From positions 1 to 64,000 of the forward strand of contig JADLEQ010000003.1 of NCBI GenBank assembly GCA_020846005.1: a stretch of 64,000 nucleotides of DNA, in the 5' to 3' direction. The DNA comes from Polyangiaceae bacterium. GTDB taxonomy: Bacteria; Myxococcota_A; Polyangia; Polyangiales; Polyangiaceae. Below the pieces are notes generated by a model. That model was not told the DNA's origin. It searched no databases and saw nothing but the letters and a program-made list of their open reading frames with translations. Shown here in pieces: positions 40,745 to 47,896 of the stretch; the stretch's first letter is position 1, and each line of letters begins with the position of its first letter. Made by a program: the position numbers and the translations under genes.

Positions 40745-41542
40745 ATGTCCGATCGCGTCCTCCTCTCCGTCGAGCGCGGGGTCGCTCACGTCCGCCTGAA
40801 CCGCCCGGACAAGCGCAACGGGCTCGACCTCGCGCAGTTCGAGGCGATCCTCGCCGCGGGGGAGCGGCTGCTCGCGGATCGCTCCGTGCGCGCGGTCGTG
40901 CTGAGCGGGGAGGGGAAGGCGTTCTGTGCGGGGCTCGACTTCATGGCCTTCCTCGGGGCGCCCCACGAGGAGCGGGAGCGCATGCTGGTGCGGCCCGAGG
41001 CGACGCCGGCGAACCTCGCCCAGCGCGTGGGGTGGATCTGGCGGGAGCTGCCGGTCCCGGTGATCGCGGCGGTGCACGGCGCCGCCTTCGGCGGGGGGCT
41101 GCAGATCGCCCTCGGCGCCGATCTCCGCTACCTCGGTCGCGACGCGCAGCTCTCCGTGATGGAGATCAAGTGGGGGCTCATCCCCGACATGTCGGGCACG
41201 CGCACCCTGCTCGGCCTCGTGCGTGAGGACGTCGCGCGCGAGCTCACGTACACCGGGCGCGTCGTCGGGGCGGAGGAGGCGGTCACGCTCGGGCTCGGGA
41301 CGCGTGTGTGCGACGACCCGCTCGCGACCGCGCTCGAGACGGCGCGGCTCATCGCGAGCAAGAGCCCCGACGCGATCCGCGCCGGCAAGGCGCTGTGGAA
41401 CGAGGCCCCACGCCTCGACACCCCGGCGCTCTTCCTCCGGGAGACGGAGCTGCAGCTCTCGCTGCTCGGCTCGGCGAACCAGCTCGAGGCGGTGTCCGCC
41501 AACCTGGAGGGCCGCGCGGCGGTCTTCCGGGATCCGGCGTAG
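40745..41542 (+). CDS. Crotonase/enoyl-CoA hydratase-like protein
   Basis: A 265-residue crotonase-fold protein. Oxyanion-hole segments FCAGLDFMAFLG and VHGAAFGGGLQIALGADLRY are clear, and MEIKWGLIPDMSGTRTL keeps a Glu where hydratases have the second catalytic acid. The sequence LNRPDKRNGLD is the normal N-terminal CoA-binding part. Members hydrate 2-enoyl-CoA or carry out related reactions on acyl-CoA; the substrate is not deducible. It is divergent from the acyl-CoA carboxylase unit, so both may belong to fatty-acid or branched-chain metabolism. Confidence 0.92.
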   Translation: MSDRVLLSVERGVAHVRLNRPDKRNGLDLAQFEAILAAGERLLADRSVRAVVLSGEGKAFCAGLDFMAFLGAPHEERERMLVRPEATPANLAQRVGWIWRELPVPVIAAVHGAAFGGGLQIALGADLRYLGRDAQLSVMEIKWGLIPDMSGTRTLLGLVREDVARELTYTGRVVGAEEAVTLGLGTRVCDDPLATALETARLIASKSPDAIRAGKALWNEAPRLDTPALFLRETELQLSLLGSANQLEAVSANLEGRAAVFRDPA

Positions 41543-41569
41543 GGCGGCGGCTGCCGCGGGTCGCGACCC

Positions 41570-43246
41570 ATGATCGAGGCGCTCGGCCTGGTCGTGCTCG
41601 CGTGGCTCGCCGTCGCCGCGGCGCGGATCGCCCGCCGCGTGTCGCTCCGCGCCGTCGCCGCCCACGCCGTGCTCCCCGTCGGGCTCGCCGTGCTCATCGG
41701 GACGGCGCTGCTCGCTACCAGCGCGATGCCGCTGCACGAGCACAACAGCTTCGTCGCCCGCGCGGACTGCGCGCGCGACGCGGACTGCTACCGCGATCCG
41801 GCGGCTCCCGGCTGGGCCCCCGGGTTCTTCGTCGCGTACGGCTGGGTGCTCCGCCTCGCGCCGGCGACGTCGGCCGCGCTGTGCCGGGTGAGCCTCGCCT
41901 GCTCCGCGCTGTTCGTGGTGCTGGCGCACGTCTTCCTCGTCCGCGTGACGCGCCGCGCCGGCGACGACGAAGCCGGCGCGCGCGAGGCCGCGGCGTGGGG
42001 CACCGCGCTCCTCGTCGCGAACCCCCTATTCGTGCGGGTGGCTGCGGCCGAGACCCCCTGGCCGTACGTGCTGTGCCTGTGGCTGTGCGCGGCGCACGCG
42101 ACGCTCGACGCCGAAGAGACCGAGCGGCCCGTCGTCGGCGCCCTCGCCGGGCTCGCGGCCGTCGCGTGCTTCGTCCTCGGCTCGACGACCAACCTCGTGA
42201 TGCTGGTCGGGCTCCCCCTGGCGCTGGTCGGTCCCTGGGTGCTCCGGCCCCCGGGCACGCTCCGGGCGCGGCCGTCGGGCGCGGCGCTCACGGCCGCCGC
42301 CGTGTGCTGGGTCCTCCTCGCCCCGCTCGCGGCCAGCACCCTGCGCACCGTCCGGGCCCTCGAGGGCGACGGCGGCCACTGGCACCGGGCGCTCTACCAC
42401 CCCTTCCTCGACTCGACCGTGCAGCCCGTGGTGCTCGCGCTGCTCGTGGCGGTGGGCGTGCTGCACCTCGCGCGCCAGCCCTGGGTGATCGCCGTCGCGC
42501 TCCTCGCGGGCGGCCTCCACCCGACGCTGGTGCGCCACGCCGGGCACCCCGTCCTCGGCAGCTCGTACCCCGTGGGGTTCCTGAACCTGTTCCCCCTGAT
42601 CGCGCTCGCGACGCTGCTCGCGGCGGCCGGCGCCCGCCGGGCGATCGCGGCCGCGGGTCGCCGCGCGCGGCTCGCCCGGGCGGGGCTCGCGTTCGCGCTC
42701 GCGGCGCCGCTGCCGCTCGCGCACGAGGCGTGGACGCTCCTCCGGGGCGAGCGGGTGCTCGAGCGCGAGCTCGCCGCGCTGACGGAGGCGCTGCCCCGGC
42801 TCCCCCCGCACGATCGGCTGTTCGTGCCGACGCGGATCCAGGAGCGCATCGATCCTCGGATCGAGTACCGCTCCGATCCCATCGAGGCGTTCTTCCCGGT
42901 GGGGGAGTACCGGCGTCACCACCCGCGCGCGCCGACTCCGGGCACCATCGACCAGCTCGAGCCCGCCGAGGTGGGGGACGGCACGCTCGTGTACGTGGGC
43001 GCGACGCAGCGCGCGTTCCACCCGGCCGAGATCGCGGCCGGCGTCGTGCCGGACGCCCTGGAGCGGCCGGAGCTCCAGCGCCTGCGCGAGCGGTGGGACC
43101 TCGTGCCGGCGCTCACCTTCGACATCACCACCGCCCAGCACCCGAGGATCCCGCTGCGCCTCGTGGCCGATCGCGCCGACCGCGCGACCCTCGGGTTCTA
43201 CTGGCTGCGGTCGCGCACGACCCGGCGCTCCGGCGCCACGCCGTGA
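41570..43246 (+). CDS. Polytopic membrane protein, glycosyltransferase-39-like
   Basis: A 558-residue protein with about eleven transmembrane helices up to about residue 395 and a soluble C-terminal domain of about 150 residues. The first extracytoplasmic loop (HEHNSFVARADCARDADCYRD) and the overall layout resemble ArnT/PMT-type (GT-C) lipid-linked sugar transferases, but no firm DxD or similar motif can be fixed. The C-terminal part (PTRIQERIDPRIEYRSDPIEAFFP) resembles GT-C soluble domains. It begins 27 bases after the crotonase gene; functional tie uncertain. Confidence 0.65.
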   Translation: MIEALGLVVLAWLAVAAARIARRVSLRAVAAHAVLPVGLAVLIGTALLATSAMPLHEHNSFVARADCARDADCYRDPAAPGWAPGFFVAYGWVLRLAPATSAALCRVSLACSALFVVLAHVFLVRVTRRAGDDEAGAREAAAWGTALLVANPLFVRVAAAETPWPYVLCLWLCAAHATLDAEETERPVVGALAGLAAVACFVLGSTTNLVMLVGLPLALVGPWVLRPPGTLRARPSGAALTAAAVCWVLLAPLAASTLRTVRALEGDGGHWHRALYHPFLDSTVQPVVLALLVAVGVLHLARQPWVIAVALLAGGLHPTLVRHAGHPVLGSSYPVGFLNLFPLIALATLLAAAGARRAIAAAGRRARLARAGLAFALAAPLPLAHEAWTLLRGERVLERELAALTEALPRLPPHDRLFVPTRIQERIDPRIEYRSDPIEAFFPVGEYRRHHPRAPTPGTIDQLEPAEVGDGTLVYVGATQRAFHPAEIAAGVVPDALERPELQRLRERWDLVPALTFDITTAQHPRIPLRLVADRADRATLGFYWLRSRTTRRSGATP

Positions 43247-43308
43247 GGCCGCCGCGCCGCGCCCCGCGGCCGCTGGACGCCCCGCCGCGCGGGCCCCACA
43301 TCCCCGGG

Positions 43309-43752
43309 ATGCCCCAGACGATCCACCTCCACCGTGTGCTGCGCGCCGCCCCGAGCAAGGTGTACCGCGCGTTCCTCGAGCCCGCCGCGCTCTGCCGCTG
43401 GCTCCCCCCGTATGGGCTCCTCGCCACCTCCCACGAGCTCGACGCGCGCGTTGGCGGGAGGCACCGCATGTCGTTCACCAACTTCGGCACCGGCACCTCC
43501 CAGTCGTTCGGCGGCCAGTTCCTCGAGCTCGTCCCGGACGAGCGGATCCGCTACACGGATGTCTTCGACGACCCGAACCTGCCAGGGGAGATGCGCGTCA
43601 CCGTGGAGCTGCGAGCCGTGCGCTGCGGCACGGAGCTGCGCGTGACGCAGGAGGGCATCCCCGAGGTGATCCCCTCCGAGCTCTGCTTCCTCGGCTGGCA
43701 GGAGTCGCTCGAGCAGCTCGCGCGGCTCGTCGAGCCGGAGATCCCCGGGTGA
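43309..43752 (+). CDS. SRPBCC (AHSA1-type) domain protein
   Basis: A 147-residue START-like domain. It begins IHLHRVLRAAPSKVYRAFLEPAALCRWLPP and has GGRHRMSFTNFGTG, GGQFLELVPDERIRYTDVFDD and the C-terminal LGWQESLEQLARLVE helix, all typical of the AHSA1 / SRPBCC family that binds hydrophobic ligands in a deep cavity. The ligand is unknown. The last 200 bases are read through by the heme O synthase frame on the other strand. Confidence 0.9.
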   Translation: MPQTIHLHRVLRAAPSKVYRAFLEPAALCRWLPPYGLLATSHELDARVGGRHRMSFTNFGTGTSQSFGGQFLELVPDERIRYTDVFDDPNLPGEMRVTVELRAVRCGTELRVTQEGIPEVIPSELCFLGWQESLEQLARLVEPEIPG

Positions 43753-44639
43753 GCCGCGGCCGGGGTGAGGGCCACCGCCCCGAGCACGATCGCCAGGTGG
43801 CCCATCGAGTAGGCGAAGAGCGCGCGCGCGGCCGGCTCGGGGAGCGGCGCGCGCGCCACCCGCCACGCGAGCGCGAGCAGCCCTGCGCCGGCGAGGGCCG
43901 CCACGCCGACGAAGATGGGGCCACCCAAGCCCCACAGCGGCGCCGTCAGCGTGACCCCCACGAAGGCCGCCGCGAACGCCACGAGCTCGGCGCCGGCGCG
44001 GGCGCGCCGCGGGCTGGACGGCGGCAGCCCCACCGCGAGGCCCGCGCCCGCATACTCCGCGCCGCGGAACAGCGAGATCGCCACGAAGTGGGGGAGCTGC
44101 CAGGTGAAGAGGAGCAGGAACAGGTAGACCGCGCCGAGCGGGTCGTCCGAGGCCGTGGCCCACCCCATCGCCGGCGGCATCGCGCCCGCGATCGCGCCGA
44201 CGGGCAGCGACCAGCGCGTCCAGCGCTTCATCGGCGTATAGAGGGCGACGTACGTCCCCCACGCGATCGCGCCGAGCCACGTCACTCGTGCGCTCACGGC
44301 GGCGAGGAGCGCCAGCGACGCGAGCGTCGCGCCGGCGCCGAGGCCGAGCGCGAGGCCCGGCGACACCCGCCCCGCGGCGACCGGGCGGTCGCGCGTCCGC
44401 GGCATCCGAGCGTCGGTGTCGCGCTCGAGCCACATGTTGAGCACGTTGGCGCCGGCGACGAGGAGGGCCGTCCCGGCGAGGGCATAGAGCGCGCGATCGA
44501 GCGAGGGGCGGGCCGGCGCGGCGAGCGCCCCCATGACCCCCGTCGCCACGACCATCGCCGTGATACGCGGCTTGGCGAGGGCCGCCAGGTCCCGGGCGGA
44601 CGGAGCCGCACGAGCGGGCGCGAGCTCGCGGGCGCTCAC
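43551..44639 (-). CDS. ctaB: Protoheme IX farnesyltransferase (heme O synthase), extended
   Basis: A UbiA-superfamily membrane enzyme with about nine helices that adds farnesyl to heme b, giving heme O. NMWLERDTDARMPRTRDRPVAAGRVSP is the diagnostic first motif, and LFTWQLPHFVAISLFRGAEYAGAG the second. Canonical sequence ends near residue 298 (AVALTPAAAHPG), but no stop follows, and the frame runs on for about 65 residues antisense to the SRPBCC gene. This tail is low-quality (Ser/Arg-rich) and probably reflects loss of the native stop. The GTG start overlaps a minicistron stop (GTGA). It supplies heme O/A to the adjacent reductase. Confidence 0.9.
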   Translation of the reverse strand: MSARELAPARAAPSARDLAALAKPRITAMVVATGVMGALAAPARPSLDRALYALAGTALLVAGANVLNMWLERDTDARMPRTRDRPVAAGRVSPGLALGLGAGATLASLALLAAVSARVTWLGAIAWGTYVALYTPMKRWTRWSLPVGAIAGAMPPAMGWATASDDPLGAVYLFLLLFTWQLPHFVAISLFRGAEYAGAGLAVGLPPSSPRRARAGAELVAFAAAFVGVTLTAPLWGLGGPIFVGVAALAGAGLLALAWRVARAPLPEPAARALFAYSMGHLAIVLGAVALTPAAAHPGISGSTSRASCSSDSCQPRKQSSEGITSGMPSCVTRSSVPQRTARSSTVTRISPGRFGSSKTSV

Positions 44640-44674
44640 CGCGCGCCCCCCGGCGCGAGGTAGCGGGCGCTCAC
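44636..44674 (-). other. 12-codon minicistron coupling two genes
   Basis: Between the cytochrome b-ferredoxin gene and ctaB, a GTG (44674) overlaps the upstream TGA, reads MSARYLAPGGAR and ends in a TGA that overlaps the ctaB GTG. Its first four codons (GTG AGC GCC CGC) are the same as those of ctaB (MSAREL), which suggests a short local duplication of the ctaB start. It may serve only to carry ribosomes across the gap. Confidence 0.45.
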
Positions 44675-46749
44675 GGCTCGCCCCCCGCCCAGGTGAAGCC
44701 CGTGCCGCGGTCGAACAGCGCCACGGCGCGGGTCGTCTCGCCGAAGCGTACGCGTCGACGATCCGTGTAGGTCCAGGCGGCGCCGTCGTGCGTGTCGCCG
44801 AGCGCGACGGAGATCTCGTGCTCGCCGGGCGCGACCGTGAGCGTCTCCAGCGCGAGGCTCGGGCCGTCGCCCCGGAGCCCCTTCGGGGGATAGGTGCGCT
44901 CGAGCGCCGGCTGACCGTCGACCTCGACCCGCAGGCGCACGGGCGCGCGACCGCGATCGCAGACGCGAGGGCGGCGCATGTGCGGCGGGAGCCGCGCGTT
45001 CTCCTCCGCCGGGACGTCGCGGCAGCGCTCCTGGTTCGAGCCGGCGTGCCGGAAGGAGACGACCAGCTCGGGGCTCGTCCGGGGTGGGGGCGCGTAGGGG
45101 ACGCGGCTGGCGTACGCGAGGGGCAGCGTGAAGAGCACCGCGAGCGCCGCCCACGCGCCCAGGCGCGCCGCGCGGCCGGGCGGCGGGGGCGGCGGCGCGC
45201 CGGCCAGGAAGCGCTCGGCCTCGCGCCGGACCTCGAGCGTCGCCAGCCGGTTCGCCCTCACCACGCGGACCCGCTCGGCCGGCGCGCGGTCGAGGCGCAG
45301 CCGCGGCTCGCGCGTCGCCCCGAGGCGCTCCTCCGCCCAGCGGAGCCCCTCGCGGTAGGGAGGCTCCGTAGGGCCGCAGCCGACCACGAGCGCGCCGCGC
45401 GCGCCGCGCCGGAGCGCCCGCTCCACGGTGAGCGGGTGCACCCAGCCCACGCACGGGACGGGCACCACCCGATACCCGGGGAGGGACGCGGACCGCCCCG
45501 TGGTGGGGTCGAGCTCGAGTCGCCCTCCGCCGGAGTGCGCGCACACGAAGGCGACGGCGTCGCCCGGCTCGGCCTCCAGCCAGCGATCGAGGCGGGCGCG
45601 CGCCTCGACCTGGGAGACGAGCGGGACGCCGATCCCGGCCGAGTTGCACGATCCGGCGCAGATGCCGCAGCCGACGCACTTCGCCGGATCGACGCGGGCC
45701 TCGACCTCGTGGGCGCGGCCGTCGCTCCGCGGCACCATCTGGATCGCGCCGTACGGGCAGTCGGTCGCGCAGGTGCGGCAGCCGTTGCAGCGCGGCAGAT
45801 CCACGCGCGCGACCTGGGCGCGCCGCCGCGCCAGCGCCCACGGCAGCGAGAAGAGCGCGACGCCCGGCAGCAGCGCGAGCGCCCAGAGCGCGCCCCCGCC
45901 CAGTCGATCCGTGACGACGATGGGGAGCAGGTAGAACCCGTCGATCGGCATCGTCCCCGGGTGCACGAGCATGCGCGCTGGCTCGCCGCTCACCGCCGGG
46001 ACGGCCAGCGAGACGACGAGCAGCGACGCGAGCACCGCCAGCGTCATCGGCCGCGTGGTGAAGAACCGGGACCGCTGCAGCCGCGTGATGTGGAGCCACA
46101 GCGCGATGCCCATCGCGAGCGGCAGCAGCATGTGGAGGAAGAAGACGATGAAGAACAGGAGCGACTGGACGCTGCCGTCCGTCAGGAAGGAGCGGGTCAT
46201 CGGCTCTACGAACACCGGCAGCACGTCGAGCAGCTTCGAGCTGCCGAGCGCAACCTGGCGCGCGGGCTCGTCCCAGACGAGCCAGTAGCCGAGCCACCCG
46301 ACGAGCCAGAGCGCGCCGACGAGCACCGCGCCGGTGACCCACGCGAGCCACCTCGCGCCGGCGAACCGCCGCGCGCCCGTCAGCCGGAGCGCGTGCAGCA
46401 CCACGAAGAGCATCGCGGCGTCCGACGAGTAGCGGTGGAGCGAGCGGACGAGCTGGCCGAGCGCGTCGCCCCGCAGCGCCTGCAGCGAGGAGTACGCGGT
46501 GTGGACGCTCGCGCTGTACCAGAAGAGGAGGAGCGCCCCCGAGAGGGTCGCCACGAGGAGGTGGAGGTTGGCGATCGCGCCGAGCTGCGCCAGCGGGTCG
46601 AGCGCCGGGGGGACCACGCGCGCGACCTGGCGCTCCAGCGCGAGGAACGGCGCCTCGAGGGCCGCCAGCAGCCGCTCGCCGCGCAGCGGGGGATCGGCGC
46701 GCGCCGCGGCGACCGGCTCGGCGCCGCCGAGGACAGGCAGGCGCCTCAT
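44671..46749 (-). CDS. Cytochrome b - ferredoxin - FlpD/MvhD fusion protein
   Basis: A 692-residue membrane protein. Residues about 50-300 are a cytochrome b (b6-like) domain with two bis-His pairs, H105/H119 and H206/H220. Residues about 315-370 hold two 4Fe-4S ferredoxin motifs (C321, C324, C327, C331; C358, C361, C364, C368). Residues about 397-480 resemble the FlpD/MvhD hydrogenase iron-sulphur subunit (FVCAHSGG, VVPVPCVGWVHP, LVVGCGP; three of its Cys kept, others lost). A further transmembrane helix (about 530-550) precedes a beta-rich domain exposed outside. It looks like an electron-transfer unit between soluble carriers or quinol and the neighbouring reductase. The partner is inferred. 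Confidence 0.8.
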   Translation of the reverse strand: MRRLPVLGGAEPVAAARADPPLRGERLLAALEAPFLALERQVARVVPPALDPLAQLGAIANLHLLVATLSGALLLFWYSASVHTAYSSLQALRGDALGQLVRSLHRYSSDAAMLFVVLHALRLTGARRFAGARWLAWVTGAVLVGALWLVGWLGYWLVWDEPARQVALGSSKLLDVLPVFVEPMTRSFLTDGSVQSLLFFIVFFLHMLLPLAMGIALWLHITRLQRSRFFTTRPMTLAVLASLLVVSLAVPAVSGEPARMLVHPGTMPIDGFYLLPIVVTDRLGGGALWALALLPGVALFSLPWALARRRAQVARVDLPRCNGCRTCATDCPYGAIQMVPRSDGRAHEVEARVDPAKCVGCGICAGSCNSAGIGVPLVSQVEARARLDRWLEAEPGDAVAFVCAHSGGGRLELDPTTGRSASLPGYRVVPVPCVGWVHPLTVERALRRGARGALVVGCGPTEPPYREGLRWAEERLGATREPRLRLDRAPAERVRVVRANRLATLEVRREAERFLAGAPPPPPPGRAARLGAWAALAVLFTLPLAYASRVPYAPPPRTSPELVVSFRHAGSNQERCRDVPAEENARLPPHMRRPRVCDRGRAPVRLRVEVDGQPALERTYPPKGLRGDGPSLALETLTVAPGEHEISVALGDTHDGAAWTYTDRRRVRFGETTRAVALFDRGTGFTWAGGEP

Positions 46750-46759
46750 CGCGTCGCGC

Positions 46760-47698
46760 TCACGGGCGCTCGCGCACGAGGAGCCCGAGCGCCTTGCCGA
46801 GCCAGTCCTCCTGGCGCTCGCCCAGGCTGAATCGATACGCGAGCCGCCCCTGGCGATCGAGGACCGCGAAGAGGTTCACGTGGTCGATGACGCCCGTCTG
46901 CGGATCCCGCTTGCGGGCGATGGCGAGGTCGTCGAGGACGCGCTCCACCTCCGCGGGGTCGCCGCCGACCAGCCGGAAGGTCGGCGCCGACACGCCCTGC
47001 CCCTTCGCCATCGCGGCGCGGCGCTCGCGGTCGTCGCGCGTCGGGTCGAGCGTGACGGCGATCACGACCACGTCGGCGCGCTCCTCCGGCGAGAGCGCCT
47101 CGACCACGCGCTTGCTCTGGCCCATGATCATCGGGCAGGTCGCCCCACACGACGCGTAGACGCCGGTCAGCACGACGACCTTGCCGCGGAGCGCTTGCGG
47201 GGACACCGGGCGACCCTCTTGGTCCTCCAGCACGAACGCCGGCGCCGGGAGGGCGGTGCGCAGCGCCTCGGCCGGGAACGGCAGCTCCGCCGTCGGGGCC
47301 GGGCCACCCATCGCGCCGAGCGCCGCGCCTCCGGCGAGGAGCGTCGCGACGGCGAAGAGCGCGCTCGGCGCCAGCTTGCGCGGCCGGCCGCGCACGACTT
47401 GCAGGAGCTCCCGCCCCCAGAACAGCAGCACCGCGCCGCCCAGGATGACCGGCTCCGTCAGCATCGCGACGACGTAGGCCACCTGCAGCTTGCCCGTGGC
47501 CGGGTCGTAGCCGAAGCACCAGGTCTTGAACTCCTCGGCGAACTGCCCGAACCCGGAGCTCGAGGCCGGGACCAGCAGCAGCGCGATCAGCGCCAGCTTG
47601 TAGAGCACCACCAGCGCGAGCGCGTACGCCGGCGCCCGGTGGCCCTCGAACAGCCACCGGAGCGAACGGACGAGGCGGGACGACGGCTCAGCGCTCAT
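46760..47698 (-). CDS. Sco1/SenC-family copper chaperone with extra membrane domain
   Basis: A 312-residue protein. The N-terminal half (about 1-125) has two or three transmembrane helices, which is unusual: Sco proteins normally have one anchor. The C-terminal thioredoxin-fold domain has the copper-binding CGATCP (C184, C188) and the later H273 in DHVNLFAVLD. Sco delivers copper to the CuA centre of subunit II or keeps its thiols reduced. It lies just downstream of the small membrane-protein gene and the oxidase subunits, and its product would serve the CuA subunit encoded at 49505-50029. The second Met was chosen as start because a GGGAG is placed before it. Confidence 0.88.
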   Translation of the reverse strand: MSAEPSSRLVRSLRWLFEGHRAPAYALALVVLYKLALIALLLVPASSSGFGQFAEEFKTWCFGYDPATGKLQVAYVVAMLTEPVILGGAVLLFWGRELLQVVRGRPRKLAPSALFAVATLLAGGAALGAMGGPAPTAELPFPAEALRTALPAPAFVLEDQEGRPVSPQALRGKVVVLTGVYASCGATCPMIMGQSKRVVEALSPEERADVVVIAVTLDPTRDDRERRAAMAKGQGVSAPTFRLVGGDPAEVERVLDDLAIARKRDPQTGVIDHVNLFAVLDRQGRLAYRFSLGERQEDWLGKALGLLVRERP

Positions 47699-47710
47699 GC
47701 TCCCGCGCAT

Positions 47711-47887
47711 TCAACGAACGTGCCAAACGTCCGCCAGGGCCTTCCAGTTGGCGAAGTAGTAGATGGCGAACGACACCAGGAGGATCAGGGTGAGCGCCAG
47801 CGTGCCGGGCGTCTTGTGGTCACCCGCCTCGCGCTGGCCCTCGCGCTCGGCCTCGAACACCTCGGACGGCTTCGGATCTTGGGACAT
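47711..47887 (-). CDS. Small single-pass membrane protein of the reductase operon
   Basis: A 58-residue protein: charged N-terminal half (about 26 residues, SEVFEAEREGQREAG), one transmembrane helix (TLALTLILLVSFAIYYFANW) and a short tail. It lies nine bases after the subunit I gene and ahead of the Sco gene. GAGGAACG precedes the ATG. By place and form it resembles the tiny accessory subunits (subunit IV, CcoQ or IIa types) of heme-copper reductases. Family membership cannot be shown from so short a sequence. Confidence 0.7.
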   Translation of the reverse strand: MSQDPKPSEVFEAEREGQREAGDHKTPGTLALTLILLVSFAIYYFANWKALADVWHVR

Positions 47888-47896
47888 CGTTCCTCC

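Noticed and set aside
34524-45665. Shared TTGCACGATCCGG sequence at about 34524 and 45653
   Set aside because: One copy lies in an intergenic or N-terminal region and the other inside a ferredoxin motif; no further similarity, so chance in high-GC coding sequence.
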